Source of the DNA: Methylomarinovum tepidoasis
GTDB lineage: Bacteria > Pseudomonadota > Gammaproteobacteria > Methylococcales > Methylothermaceae
Assembly: GCF_030294985.1 (NCBI RefSeq)
Contig: NZ_AP024718.1
Location: forward strand, 1,255,001 to 1,319,000
Direction of reading: 5' to 3'
Length of the DNA stretch: 64,000 nt
In this document: piece by piece, positions 23,752 through 32,429 of the stretch
Numbering within the stretch: position 1 is the first letter of the stretch
Layout of the letters: every line of letters begins with the position of its first letter
The notes under the pieces: model-generated
The model's database searches: none
Seen by the model: the letters and a program-made list of their open reading frames with translations, nothing else
Told to the model about the DNA's origin: nothing
Translations under genes and position numbers: made by a program

Positions 23752-24324
23752 TCAGCGCTCCGTGAACACGGTGGCCAGTTCGACCTGGAAACCTTCCAAC
23801 AGACAGGACTGGACGGCGCCCGTCCCGCTGGCGAAGCTGACAGGTGTGTATTGGCTGTCTTTCAGCCCCAGCAAGGTGAGACTGCGGTTGGCAGGATCGG
23901 CAAGCCAGAATTCGGGAATCGCAAAGCGCCGGTACAGCGTCTGTTTGGTCACATAGTCGTAGCGGACCGAGGTGGGAGAGACGATTTCCACCACCAGGTC
24001 GGGAGCGCCGAAGATGCCCCGATCCTGGATTCGGTCTTCGTGTTCCTTGGCCACCAGGACGATGTCAGGTTGCACCACGTTGTCCTCGCTGAGGATGACA
24101 TCGATGGGGGCGTCATAGACGAACCCCCATTGCCGCTGGCGCACGTATTCCAGAAACAGGAATTCCAGATTGCGCGAGCAACTTTGATGAGACACGGATG
24201 GGGCCGGTGTCATGTCACGCAATTCTCCTTCGATGATCTCGTAACGCCTGCCGTCGTCCAGGGCCAGATAATCGCGGTAGGTCCAGTGACGGGGTGTTGG
24301 GGTGTCATGGAGATTGGCGACCAT
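23752..24324 (-). CDS. Uma2 family (DUF820) putative endonuclease
   Basis: A 190-residue protein of the restriction-endonuclease-like Uma2 family. It shows the typical blocks YLALDDGRRYEIIEGEL, VQPDIVLV (with the conserved Asp), APDLVVEIVSPTSVRYD (Glu of the active site) and PEFWLADPANRSL. These proteins have a PD-(D/E)XK-like fold, but their biological role is unknown; they expand strongly in cyanobacteria and occur sporadically elsewhere. Three bases separate its stop from the pncA start. Confidence 0.85.
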   Translation of the reverse strand: MVANLHDTPTPRHWTYRDYLALDDGRRYEIIEGELRDMTPAPSVSHQSCSRNLEFLFLEYVRQRQWGFVYDAPIDVILSEDNVVQPDIVLVAKEHEDRIQDRGIFGAPDLVVEIVSPTSVRYDYVTKQTLYRRFAIPEFWLADPANRSLTLLGLKDSQYTPVSFASGTGAVQSCLLEGFQVELATVFTER

Positions 24325-24383
24325 GGGATCGTCCTCCGACGTGGGGATGCGGCTTTCTAGTATGCCGCAAACGCGGCCTCCGG

Positions 24384-25592
24384 TCAGCTGCGGACCTGGT
24401 CGATCACCAGTTCGATGCGGGGATGGCCGGAAACCGCCACGGGATCGCTTTGCCCCTCCAGGTCGCCGGGAGCCCCCTGGGCGTTGCCGGATTTGGCCAC
24501 CCGGGCGCCGACGATCACCTTCGGGAAGTGCGACAGTTTCAGCTGCGGCATCATCGCCATCGAGTCGTCCAGGGTGACGGTGAGCGGCAAGTCTTTGACC
24601 TGCTTGCGGACGATGGCCAACGGCATGGGCGGCCCGGAGGCGGCTTTGGCGAAGACGTAGACCGGATCGTCGGGTTTGGCCCGGGCGGCCAGTTCAGGGG
24701 AAAGGCGCACTGTCACCTGGACCGAAGCGCCGTCGGCCGCCGGTTGCGGCGCGGTGGACTGCGGCACCTGCAGCCCGGCCTTTTGCATCATCGTCGTCAA
24801 CTGGCGATACGGTTTGCTGCCGGGAGGCATTTGTGCCAGCAGCTGGTTCCAATACCGCTGGGCGCTGTCGCGGTCACCGTCGTGGAGGGCGGCCATGCCG
24901 GCCAGCCACAGGGCGTAGGGGTGATCCGGCCGGGTTTCGAGGACCTTACGGACGATGGCCAGCGGTTCGCCGCTCAGGTCTCCCCCTTTGGACTGGGCCA
25001 GGGCTTCGGCGTAGCGGACTTCCAGATCGGGGTCGTCCGGCGCCAGTTGCAACGCCTTGCGGTAGGCGTCCAAGGCCTTGTCGATCCGGCCGGTGGCCTG
25101 GTAGGAGCGGGCCAGCAGCACCCAGCCTTCCAGATCGTTCGGATTGTCCTGGAGGCGACGTTCGATCTTGGCGATCGCCTCTTCCAGCGAAGGGGGGGCG
25201 TTCTTCTGTGCCTGGGGTGTGGTGCGAGGATTGAGCAGATCCGGGCGGCCGAGGCTGAAATACAGCATCATCGCCGCCAGGGGGATCAGACCCAGCGCCA
25301 GGAACAGCGGCACAATGCCCTGGTAGGGCGGGCGGGTTTCCCCGCCGTCGCGCTTTGCGCTCAGATCGAGGAGATCACGGTCCAGTTCCGCCAGCAGCTG
25401 TTCGTACTGAGCCTGGTCGATCTTGCCTTCGGCCCGTTCCTGTTCCAGTTCCCGCCGCCGCTGGCGGTGGGCGGCCAGGTTGGCCTGAAGGTCGATTCGC
25501 GTGTCCAGGCGCGGCGGGCGGCGCAGGGTCCACCAGAACAGCAGGTAGGCCGCCAGAATCAGCGCGGCGGCGATGAGCCAGAAGACGATCAT
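24384..25592 (-). CDS. ccmI: Cytochrome c biogenesis protein CcmI (TPR)
   Basis: A 402-residue apocytochrome chaperone at the inner membrane. Two N-terminal transmembrane segments (about 2-22 and 95-112) flank a cytoplasmic loop with a coiled-coil-like EQERAEGKIDQAQYEQLLAE. The periplasmic part carries tetratricopeptide repeats (LEGWVLLARSYQATGRIDKALDAY) and a C-terminal beta-rich domain (VQVTVRLSPELAARA) as in NrfG/CcmH-type fused proteins. The ATG at 25592 overlaps the ccmH stop (ATGA). CcmI binds apocytochrome C-termini and delivers them to CcmF/H. It ends the ccmCDEFGHI operon. Confidence 0.92.
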   Translation of the reverse strand: MIVFWLIAAALILAAYLLFWWTLRRPPRLDTRIDLQANLAAHRQRRRELEQERAEGKIDQAQYEQLLAELDRDLLDLSAKRDGGETRPPYQGIVPLFLALGLIPLAAMMLYFSLGRPDLLNPRTTPQAQKNAPPSLEEAIAKIERRLQDNPNDLEGWVLLARSYQATGRIDKALDAYRKALQLAPDDPDLEVRYAEALAQSKGGDLSGEPLAIVRKVLETRPDHPYALWLAGMAALHDGDRDSAQRYWNQLLAQMPPGSKPYRQLTTMMQKAGLQVPQSTAPQPAADGASVQVTVRLSPELAARAKPDDPVYVFAKAASGPPMPLAIVRKQVKDLPLTVTLDDSMAMMPQLKLSHFPKVIVGARVAKSGNAQGAPGDLEGQSDPVAVSGHPRIELVIDQVRS

Positions 25593-26050
25593 GAGGATTT
25601 TTCCTCGTCCTTGAGCAATCGTTGCAGGCGTTCCCGTTCGGCGGGGGTCAGGGCCGTCGGCGCTTCGGGGCGGCGGGTCCGGCCGATGCGCCACAGCAGC
25701 AGGCCGCCTGCGGCCAGGGCGGCGAAGGGGCCGAACCAGAGCAGGGCGGTGGTCTTTTTCACCGGCGGCTTGTAGAGCACGAAATCGCCGTAGCGCTGCA
25801 CCAGGAAATCGACGATCTCGGCATCGCTCTTGCCCGCCAGCAGCATGGCATAGACCTCGGATCGCAGGTCTTCGGCCAGATCGGCGTTGGAGTCGGCCAG
25901 GGACTGGTTCTGGCACACCAGACAGCGCAACTGTTCGATCAGGTTCTGGTAGCGGCTTTCCAGGGCCGGATTGGGAAACTGGCGCACTTCGATGCCGGCC
26001 AGTGCCGGCAGGGCCAGCGTCAACCACAGGGCGGCGATCAGGGCTTTCAT
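25589..26050 (-). CDS. ccmH: Cytochrome c maturation thiol-reductase CcmH
   Basis: A 153-residue membrane-tethered protein with a signal peptide (MKALIAALWLTLALPALAG), the redox motif LRCLVCQNQSLADSNAD and one later transmembrane helix (LLWFGPFAALAAGGLLLW). It reduces the apocytochrome CxxCH disulfide before heme ligation. This is the short CcmH form; the TPR part is the separate ccmI downstream. The start ATG at 26050 overlaps the ccmG stop by four bases. Confidence 0.95.
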   Translation of the reverse strand: MKALIAALWLTLALPALAGIEVRQFPNPALESRYQNLIEQLRCLVCQNQSLADSNADLAEDLRSEVYAMLLAGKSDAEIVDFLVQRYGDFVLYKPPVKKTTALLWFGPFAALAAGGLLLWRIGRTRRPEAPTALTPAERERLQRLLKDEEKSS

Positions 26051-26574
26051 GACTGTTTCTCCAAATAGGCCACCAGCGGCCCCAGTTTCTCCTCCCAGTC
26101 CCTGGGGGTGATGGGGCCGATGTGCTTGTAGCGGATGACGCCCTGCTTGTCGATGACGAAGGTTTCCGGGACGCCGTAGACGCCCCAGTCGATGGCCACC
26201 TTGCCGGCGGCGTCGAAGGCGACGGCTTGGTACGGGTTTCCCAGGCGTTCGATCCACTGCAGACCGGCCTCGCGGGTGTCCTTGTAGTCGAGACCGTAGA
26301 TCGTCACCCCCTGGCGGGCCAGCTGCATCAAGAAGGCGTGCTCCTGGCGGCAGGCCACGCACCACGAGGCCCAGACGTTGAACAGGCTGACCTTGCCTTG
26401 GAACCGGGCGCTGTCGAAGCTCGCCTGGGGATCGTCGAGACGGGGCAGGTTGAACTGCGGCGCCGGTTTGCCGATCAGGGGGGAGGGGACCTCCCGGGGA
26501 TTGAGGGTCAGGCCGACCCCCAGCAGAATCAGCAGGCCGACGAACAGTCCCAGGGGCAACAGATACTTGAGCAT
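26047..26574 (-). CDS. ccmG: Thiol:disulfide interchange protein CcmG (DsbE)
   Basis: A 175-residue membrane-anchored thioredoxin-fold protein. An N-terminal helix (YLLPLGLFVGLLILLGVGL) is followed by the thioredoxin domain with active site ASWCVACRQEH and the family motif YGVPETFVIDKQG with its cis-Pro. It keeps CcmH and apocytochromes reduced in the periplasm. It lies two bases downstream of ccmF and overlaps ccmH. Confidence 0.95.
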   Translation of the reverse strand: MLKYLLPLGLFVGLLILLGVGLTLNPREVPSPLIGKPAPQFNLPRLDDPQASFDSARFQGKVSLFNVWASWCVACRQEHAFLMQLARQGVTIYGLDYKDTREAGLQWIERLGNPYQAVAFDAAGKVAIDWGVYGVPETFVIDKQGVIRYKHIGPITPRDWEEKLGPLVAYLEKQS

Positions 26575-26576
26575 GG

Positions 26577-28541
26577 CTAAACCGTGGCGTTGACGGCGGC
26601 GGTGGTCTGGGCGGTCACCTTGACGCTGCGGTAACGGCGGTCGGCCGCCGCCAGCAGGCCGCCGGCCATCATCAGCAGGCCGCCGAGCCAGATCCAGCGC
26701 ACCGCCGGCTTGACATACAGGCGCACGCTCCAGGCGTCTCCTTCCAGCGGTTCGCCCAGGGCGACGTAGAGATCACGGCGCAGGTCCGGATCGATGGCGG
26801 CCTCGGTCATGACGTTGCGCTGCACCCGGTAGAAGCGTTTCTGGGGGGTGAGGCGGGCGATCCGTTCCCCGTCCCGGAAAACCTCGAAGATGCCTTCGTC
26901 GGCGCCGTAGTTGGGACCGTCGAACGCCCGTATCCCTTTGAAAGTGAAACGGTATCCCCCCAGCTCGGCGGTTTCCCCCGGCGTCAGGCGCACGGTGCGT
27001 TCGATGCTGTAGTGGTTGGAAATGCCGACGCCGATCAGAAACACCGCCAGGCCGAAGTGGGCCAGAGTCATGCCGTAGAAGCCGGCAGGCTGGCGCAACC
27101 CCCGCAGCCCCTTACGGTGACGCAGCCGCTGCCACAGGGGCAGCAGCGAAGTGGTACCGAGCCAGAAGGCGGTGGCGAGGAAGGCGAGGGTGACGATGTC
27201 CTTGGGATCGAACCACAGGGCACTGACGACGATGGCCGCGGTCAGAGTGGCCGGGATCAGCCAGCGCACCTGCCGCCACAGCTTCGCCGGGTCTCCCTGG
27301 CGCCAGGCCACCAGGGGGCCGATGCCGGCGAGCAGGAACAGCGGTGCGGTCACCGGCGTGAACACGCTGCTGAAATAGGGGGGGCCGACGGAAATCTTGC
27401 CCAGCCCCAGGGCGTCGAGCACCAGAGGGTAGAGGGTGCCCAGCAAGACGCTGGCGGCGGCCACCACCAGCAGCACGTTGTTGACCAGCAGCAGGGCTTC
27501 GCGCGAGAACCAGTGGAAGCGGGCGTGGTCCTTCACCGCCGGGGCCCTGAGGGCGTAAAGCAGCAGGGAGCTGCCGATCACCAGCCCCAGGAACACCAGG
27601 ATGAACAGGCCGCGTTCGGGATCGTTGGCGAAGGCGTGCACCGACACCAGCACCCCGGAGCGTACCAGGAACATCCCCAGGAGGCTCAGGGAAAAGGCGA
27701 AAATCGCTAGCAATACGGTCCAGGATTTGAAGGCTCCACGTTTTTCCGTCACCGCCAGGGAATGGATCAGGGCGGTGGCCATGAGCCAGGGCATGAAGGA
27801 GGCGTTCTCCACCGGATCCCAGAACCACCAGCCGCCCCAGCCCAGCTCGTAGTAGGCCCACCACGAGCCCAGGGTGATGCCCAGGGTCAGGAAGGCCCAG
27901 GCCACCAGGGTCCAGGGGCGGGACCAGCGGGCCCAAGCGATGTCCAGGGAGCCGGACAGCAGGGCGGCGATGGCGAAGGCGAACGGCACCGCCAGGCCGA
28001 CGTAGCCCATATACAGCATCGGCGGGTGGACAGCGAGGCCGAAGTCCTGCAGCAGCGGGTTGAGGTCGTTGCCGTCGAGGGGTGCCGGGGTCAGCCGTTC
28101 GAAAGGGTTGGAGGTGAACAGGATGAAGGCGAGGATGCCGACGCTGATCAGTCCCAGGACGCCGAGAACCCGGGCCACGAACAGATCCGACAGGCCGCGG
28201 TTGAAAATGCTGACCGCGAAGGTCCACAGCCCCAGAATCAGGGCCCACAGCAGCACCGAGCCCTCGTGAGCGCCCCAGGCGGCGGCGATGCGGTAGAACA
28301 GAGGCAGGGCGGAGTTGGAATGCTCGGCCACGTAGCGGACCGAGAAGTCGTTGACCACGAAGCTCTGCACCAGACAATAGAACGACACCGCCAAAAACAG
28401 CGCCTGGGCGCGGGCGGCCGGTTTGGCCACCGCCACCCAGGCCGGCAGCCGCAGGGCGGTGCCGGCGAGGGGGAAGGTCGCCTGCACCACGGCCATCAGC
28501 AAGGCGAAGATCAAGGCCAGCTGGCCCAGTTCCGCAGTCAT
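26577..28541 (-). CDS. ccmF: Heme lyase CcmF
   Basis: A 654-residue polytopic inner-membrane protein, the core of the System I heme ligation complex. About fifteen hydrophobic segments are visible. The WWD domain GWGGWWFWDPVENASFMPWL (near residue 235) and the neighbouring histidines are the family signature, as are VHPPMLYMGYVG and the C-terminal periplasmic loop. It attaches heme from CcmE to apocytochromes. The start overlaps the ccmE stop by four bases. Confidence 0.96.
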   Translation of the reverse strand: MTAELGQLALIFALLMAVVQATFPLAGTALRLPAWVAVAKPAARAQALFLAVSFYCLVQSFVVNDFSVRYVAEHSNSALPLFYRIAAAWGAHEGSVLLWALILGLWTFAVSIFNRGLSDLFVARVLGVLGLISVGILAFILFTSNPFERLTPAPLDGNDLNPLLQDFGLAVHPPMLYMGYVGLAVPFAFAIAALLSGSLDIAWARWSRPWTLVAWAFLTLGITLGSWWAYYELGWGGWWFWDPVENASFMPWLMATALIHSLAVTEKRGAFKSWTVLLAIFAFSLSLLGMFLVRSGVLVSVHAFANDPERGLFILVFLGLVIGSSLLLYALRAPAVKDHARFHWFSREALLLVNNVLLVVAAASVLLGTLYPLVLDALGLGKISVGPPYFSSVFTPVTAPLFLLAGIGPLVAWRQGDPAKLWRQVRWLIPATLTAAIVVSALWFDPKDIVTLAFLATAFWLGTTSLLPLWQRLRHRKGLRGLRQPAGFYGMTLAHFGLAVFLIGVGISNHYSIERTVRLTPGETAELGGYRFTFKGIRAFDGPNYGADEGIFEVFRDGERIARLTPQKRFYRVQRNVMTEAAIDPDLRRDLYVALGEPLEGDAWSVRLYVKPAVRWIWLGGLLMMAGGLLAAADRRYRSVKVTAQTTAAVNATV

Positions 28542-28999
28542 CGGCTCGTTCCCTCGAAATCGTCCACCGGCGGCAGCTTGCCGGATTTCTTCAGGGCATC
28601 GGCCACTTCCGGCGGCATGTAATTCTCATCATGCTTGGCCAGCACCTGGGTGGCCTTGAACAGGCCGTCTTGCTGCAGTTGGCCGATGGCGATGATGCCC
28701 TGGCCCTCGCGGAACAGGTCCGGCAGGATGCCCTCGTAGAACACCGTCACCTCGGCGGCGCCGTCGGTGAGGGTGAAGCGCACCGCCAGGCTGTCCGGGT
28801 CGCGGTGGACGCTGCCCTCCTTCACCAGGCCGCCGACCCGGAAGGCGTAGTTCGTCGGCGCCTCGCCGGCGGCGATCTGCGAGGGGGTGTAGAAGTAGAG
28901 CAGGTTCTTCTGAAACGCTGCAAGGGCCAGGAAGGTGGCGATGCTGACGCCGAGCACGATGACCGTGACCCAGAGCATGCGGCGCTGGCGCGGGGTCAT
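28538..28999 (-). CDS. ccmE: Heme chaperone CcmE
   Basis: A 153-residue periplasmic heme carrier anchored by an N-terminal helix (MLWVTVIVLGVSIATFLALA). The beta-barrel domain has FRVGGLVKEGSVHRD and VTVFYEGILPDLFREGQG. Heme is bound covalently through the His in LAKHDENYMPPE. Its stop and start overlap ccmF and ccmD by four bases each. Confidence 0.95.
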   Translation of the reverse strand: MTPRQRRMLWVTVIVLGVSIATFLALAAFQKNLLYFYTPSQIAAGEAPTNYAFRVGGLVKEGSVHRDPDSLAVRFTLTDGAAEVTVFYEGILPDLFREGQGIIAIGQLQQDGLFKATQVLAKHDENYMPPEVADALKKSGKLPPVDDFEGTSR

Positions 29000-29163
29000 C
29001 GGCCGGTCTCCTGGTCGTACCAGCGCCGAAGCCGCGCCAGCACCTCCCGGCGGCGGCGCAAAGGAACGATCAGGTTCCAGATCAGCACCACGGCGGTCAG
29101 GGCGTAGGCGCTCCAGACGTAGGCGCCGTAACCGCCCATGTGGATGAATTCCTGCCAGGTCAT
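28996..29163 (-). CDS. ccmD: Heme exporter accessory protein CcmD
   Basis: A 55-residue single-span membrane protein starting MTWQEFIHMGGYGAYVWSAY, the typical CcmD opening, followed by a helix (ALTAVVLIWNLIVPL) and a basic cytoplasmic tail. It bridges CcmC and CcmE during heme loading. ATG at 29163 overlaps the ccmC stop (ATGA). The gene is too short to stand out by length but the position and sequence leave little doubt. Confidence 0.92.
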   Translation of the reverse strand: MTWQEFIHMGGYGAYVWSAYALTAVVLIWNLIVPLRRRREVLARLRRWYDQETGR

Positions 29164-29936
29164 GAGGCGATCTCCTCGGAATCGGATACCGGTTCGATTC
29201 GTTCGCGCGCTAGCAGTTCCCGCACCCAGCGGCTGCGGCGCTCGCGCCAGAGGATTTCGCTGCGGGCTCGCAGCAGCAGCACGGTGAAGAAATACAGCTG
29301 GAAAGCGAAGGCCATCAGCAAAAGCGGCCACAGCATGCTAGGGTGGATCGCCGGCTTGTCGAAGCGGGTCACCGTCGGCCCCTGGTGCAGGGTGTTCCAC
29401 CATTCCACCGAGTAATGGATGATCGGGATGTTGACGCTGCCGACGATGGCCAGGATCGCCCCGGCGCGGGCGGCGGTGCGCGGATCCTCGATGGCGCTCT
29501 GGAGGGCGATGTAGCCCAGATACAGGAACAGCAGGATCAGCTCAGAGGTCAGTCGCGCGTCCCACACCCACCAGGTGCCCCACATGGGCTTGCCCCAGAT
29601 GGAACCGGTGGCCAGTGCCAGAAAGGTGAAGGACGCACCGACGGGGGCCGAGCACACCGCCATCACGTCGGCCATCTTCATGTTCCAGATCAGCCCGATG
29701 CCCCCGGCCACCGCCATGAAGACGTAGATGAACAGCGACAGCCACGCTGCCGGTACGTGCACGTACATGATGCGGAAGCTGTCGCCCTGCTGGTAGTCGG
29801 GCGGGGCGACCCACAGCCCCAGATACAGGCCGGCCGCCATGCAAAGGAGCGTGGCCCCGCCGAGCCAGGGAATCCAACGGCCGGTCAGATGATAGAAATG
29901 CCGGGGGGAGGCGAGTCGGTGCAGAAAGGCCCACAT
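29160..29936 (-). CDS. ccmC: Heme exporter protein CcmC
   Basis: A 258-residue membrane protein with six helices that loads heme onto CcmE. The WWD motif is in GTWWVWDARLTSELILLFLY, flanked by the heme-ligand histidines in YVHVPAAWLS and IIHYSVEWWNTLHQ. It is the first gene of the ccmCDEFGHI operon. In most genomes ccmA and ccmB precede it, but here the upstream neighbour is an unrelated cupredoxin gene. A candidate extended -10 promoter lies within 40 bases upstream. Confidence 0.95.
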   Translation of the reverse strand: MWAFLHRLASPRHFYHLTGRWIPWLGGATLLCMAAGLYLGLWVAPPDYQQGDSFRIMYVHVPAAWLSLFIYVFMAVAGGIGLIWNMKMADVMAVCSAPVGASFTFLALATGSIWGKPMWGTWWVWDARLTSELILLFLYLGYIALQSAIEDPRTAARAGAILAIVGSVNIPIIHYSVEWWNTLHQGPTVTRFDKPAIHPSMLWPLLLMAFAFQLYFFTVLLLRARSEILWRERRSRWVRELLARERIEPVSDSEEIAS

Positions 29937-29965
29937 GCTATGATGCTTAATGGAAAATTTTGATG

Positions 29966-29974
29966 ATCATACCA
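29966..29974 (-). promoter_or_regulatory. Candidate extended -10 promoter for the ccm operon
   Basis: On the minus strand the sequence TGGTATGAT forms an extended -10 element (TGn then TATGAT), 29 bases ahead of the ccmC ATG. No convincing -35 box was found at 16-18 bases, which extended -10 promoters can tolerate. Confidence 0.35.
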
Positions 29975-30009
29975 GATTCCATTAATTTACCCAGCGTTGT
30001 CATCATCCC

Positions 30010-30777
30010 TCAATCTTCCGCCAGACTCCGGAGTATCCAGCGCCCGGCCCACACCAGCAGGATGCCGCCGGCCAATGCCAGCGCGAGGAAGACGATGCGC
30101 CCGCCGGTCCAGCGGGTGGGATAACGGTCCGGGCGGACCGGTTTGGTCAGCCCCGGCAGGCTGGCCAGGTCGCGGTCGCCGCCGGCCACTTTGATCTGGG
30201 CCTTCATGCCGTGTTCGGTGTGCTGGGCGATGTCGCAGTGGACCAGATAGGTCTTTTTGTAGGGCGGCAGAATGAAACTGGCGGTTTCTTCGCCGGGACC
30301 GGAGACCTCGATGGTGAACATGCCCATGGGGTAGAGGTCCTGCGGCAGGCCGTGGACCATGAACTGGTGGCGGATGTTGTCTTCGTTGACGAAGCGCACG
30401 GTGAGGCGGGCGCAGGGTGGCACCTCCCAGCTCTGCCGGTCGTAGGCGAACACCAGCCCGGAGAACTTTTTGGCGTATTTGCGCCCGGCGTGGACGGTGA
30501 TCTTGACGTCCTCGGAGATCTGGGCACAGCCCTGGGGCAGGCGGGTCGGGTTCTCGTTCATCACCATGCTGTCCATGTCCATGCGGTGGCCGGCATGGGC
30601 CGGGCCGGTGAGGGAGAACAGGAGAAGCAAGACGACGGCAAGGCTGGGCAAGGCGGGGCCGTTCGCAGGGTGTACCCGGCCTGGACGGCCGGGTTTCAAG
30701 CCTCCAGGGATGGATTCACGGCGTCCCGGAGAACGGCCCCGCCTTGCCCACCCACGGCATTGCAATACCTGGATCAT
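30010..30777 (-). CDS. Membrane-anchored cupredoxin
   Basis: A 255-residue copper protein predicted to face the periplasm. After an unusually long N-terminal region (residues 1-45) comes the signal-peptide core AVVLLLLFSLTGPAHA. The cupredoxin domain follows, with type 1 copper ligands in RHQFMVHG (near 135) and VHCDIAQHTEHGM (near 180-192). One C-terminal helix (IVFLALALAGGILLVWAG) anchors it. ATG at 30777 is chosen because GGAGGAAAG precedes it and it overlaps the oxidase stop in ATGA. It could pass electrons to or from the neighbouring multicopper oxidase. The long basic, proline-rich stretch between Met and the signal core is encoded by an inserted palindromic repeat. Confidence 0.8.
   Translation of the reverse strand: MIQVLQCRGWARRGRSPGRRESIPGGLKPGRPGRVHPANGPALPSLAVVLLLLFSLTGPAHAGHRMDMDSMVMNENPTRLPQGCAQISEDVKITVHAGRKYAKKFSGLVFAYDRQSWEVPPCARLTVRFVNEDNIRHQFMVHGLPQDLYPMGMFTIEVSGPGEETASFILPPYKKTYLVHCDIAQHTEHGMKAQIKVAGGDRDLASLPGLTKPVRPDRYPTRWTGGRIVFLALALAGGILLVWAGRWILRSLAED
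30646..30749. repeat. 104-base palindromic repeat element with 19-base perfect inverted ends, inside the cupredoxin gene
   Basis: GGGCAAGGCGGGGCCGTTC (30646-30664) is the exact reverse complement of GAACGGCCCCGCCTTGCCC (30731-30749). Between them lie a smaller hairpin, CCCGGCC-TGGAC-GGCCGGG (30675-30693), and an imperfect one around GATGGATTCACGGCG. From memory, short elements with a GGATTCACGGCGTCCC-type core occur as dispersed palindromic repeats in gammaproteobacterial genomes; this identification is not verified. The element is read through in frame and codes for about 30 residues between the cupredoxin start codon and its signal-peptide core. Confidence 0.8.
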
Positions 30778-32429
30778 GACGCTTTCCTCCATTCCCGCCA
30801 AGCGAAGAAGGCCAATCCCAACGCCAGCCCCAGGCTCAGGCCCGCCAGCAGCACCCGCACCGGATCGGGCGGCAGGGGCGCCGGATCGCTGTAGATTTCC
30901 CAGTCCTTGCTGCGGGCCCAGACCGGCACCTGCTTCTGGTAGAACCAGCGGTTGAAGAACGGCACCAGATCCATGCCCTGCAGCTTGGGGAGACCGTTTT
31001 CGTCCAGGAAGCGGCGGTAGACGACGAGGCTGATGTCGCCGCCGGGGCCGACGCCATCGGAGGTGACGCTCTTTTCCGCATGGTCGTGCATCAGCCAGGC
31101 GCCCTGGCCGAAGCTGTGCAGGCCGTCGTCGTGGGTGTCGAGCACTAGGTCGAGGCGCTGGGCCGGGGCCAGATCCTGGACGTCGCGGGTGATCGGTCGT
31201 TTCAGGGGAACGCCATCGACGGCGACGGCGGTGGTTTTGTGGCCGTGGAGGTGCAGCCCCAGGGTGTGCGGGTGGCCGTTGACCACCCGCAGCAGCACTT
31301 GCTGATCCGGTTCCACCACGATCAGGCTGTCGCGCAGGGTGTAGGGAAAGGACCGGCCGTTGACCAGGAAGAAATCCTCGTCGGCGTCGGTGATGTCGTA
31401 ATCCCGGTTCATGGCCTTGGCCACCAGGCGCGGATCGTTGTATTGCTGGATGGGCCGGTAGCGTTCCTTGTCCAGCGTCTGGTAGTGGAGGTCGTATTCC
31501 TGGGCGTATTTTTTCCGCACCGCCTGCGAGGGATGGCGGACCTTGCCGGCGCCGACGTTGAAGGTCTGTAACCAGTTGTCCGGGCGGTTCTCCTCGACGA
31601 TGAACAGCCCCTGCAGCCCCATGAGCATGTGCTTGTCGGTCTGTACGTGGCAGTGGTAGAGCATGGTGCCGGGTTGGCGTGGCTGGATCTGATAAGTGCG
31701 GCGCTCGCCCGGCATCAGCATCTGCTCGCTGGTGATGGGGACGCCGTCGTTGCCCTCGCCGTTGGGTTTGAGGTAGGGATGATCGACGCCGTGCAGATGA
31801 ATGGTGTGGGGCAGATAATGGGTGTTCTCCAGGGTGAGATAGACGGTGTCGCCCTGTTCCACCCGGATCGGCGGCGAGGGGGCGCGCAGCAGGGGGGTGG
31901 CGTCGAGGTTGACGGCATCGACGGTGGCCATGCCGCGCATCTTGGGCACGAACACCCAGATGCCCGGGGTCAGGCCCGGGGCGATGCGGTAGCCGGGGAT
32001 GAGGAAGTCGCCGTCGGGGGTGCTGCCGTTCAGTTCCCCCACCTCCAGGTGGATGTGGATGACGTCGGGGTCGCCGTCACCGTCGCGGTCGTTTTCCTTC
32101 ACCACCGCATCGGCTGCCAGACGGGTCTTCATCAGGGTGGGCATGGTGACGTTGTTGGTGCCTTTGACCACGCTGGCGATCAGGTAGGGGTTGTCCGGCT
32201 TACACTGGGGGTCCTCGTCGATCTCGACGTCTTCGATGGTCTGGGCCTGGCGCCATTCGGGATGGGTGAAACTGCAAAGTGGTTCGGTCTCGGAGATCGA
32301 GGGCACCCATTTCATCGTCGGCGGCGCTTCGAGACCGGCCTGGGTGGCGTTGCCGGGAAACAGCAGCCAGGCCGCTCCCAGGCTCAGCACGATACCGAGG
32401 AGATAGGCGGACAGACGCAGAGGCTTCAT
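30774..32429 (-). CDS. Membrane-anchored multicopper oxidase
   Basis: A 551-residue multicopper oxidase predicted to act in the periplasm. An N-terminal signal/anchor (AYLLGIVLSLGAAWLLF) and a C-terminal helix (LLAGLSLGLALGLAFFAW) bracket the copper domains. Copper motifs are HTIHLHG (near 210), LYHCHVQTDKHMLMG (near 257), LGLHLHGH (near 390) and WLMHDHAE (near 446). The Cys-His electron path (HCH with following His and Met) is in the first copper domain, whereas the last motif has HDH, so the layout differs from classic laccases. An insert with DRDGDGDPD suggests calcium binding. It overlaps fchA and the cupredoxin gene by ATGA at both ends. The substrate is unknown. Confidence 0.85.
   Translation of the reverse strand: MKPLRLSAYLLGIVLSLGAAWLLFPGNATQAGLEAPPTMKWVPSISETEPLCSFTHPEWRQAQTIEDVEIDEDPQCKPDNPYLIASVVKGTNNVTMPTLMKTRLAADAVVKENDRDGDGDPDVIHIHLEVGELNGSTPDGDFLIPGYRIAPGLTPGIWVFVPKMRGMATVDAVNLDATPLLRAPSPPIRVEQGDTVYLTLENTHYLPHTIHLHGVDHPYLKPNGEGNDGVPITSEQMLMPGERRTYQIQPRQPGTMLYHCHVQTDKHMLMGLQGLFIVEENRPDNWLQTFNVGAGKVRHPSQAVRKKYAQEYDLHYQTLDKERYRPIQQYNDPRLVAKAMNRDYDITDADEDFFLVNGRSFPYTLRDSLIVVEPDQQVLLRVVNGHPHTLGLHLHGHKTTAVAVDGVPLKRPITRDVQDLAPAQRLDLVLDTHDDGLHSFGQGAWLMHDHAEKSVTSDGVGPGGDISLVVYRRFLDENGLPKLQGMDLVPFFNRWFYQKQVPVWARSKDWEIYSDPAPLPPDPVRVLLAGLSLGLALGLAFFAWREWRKAS

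Noticed and set aside
30646-30749. CRISPR array or rho-independent terminator at the inverted repeat
   Set aside because: There is a single palindrome with no repeated spacers, and it lies inside a coding frame with no T-run after it. No CRISPR arrays or cas genes were seen in the window.
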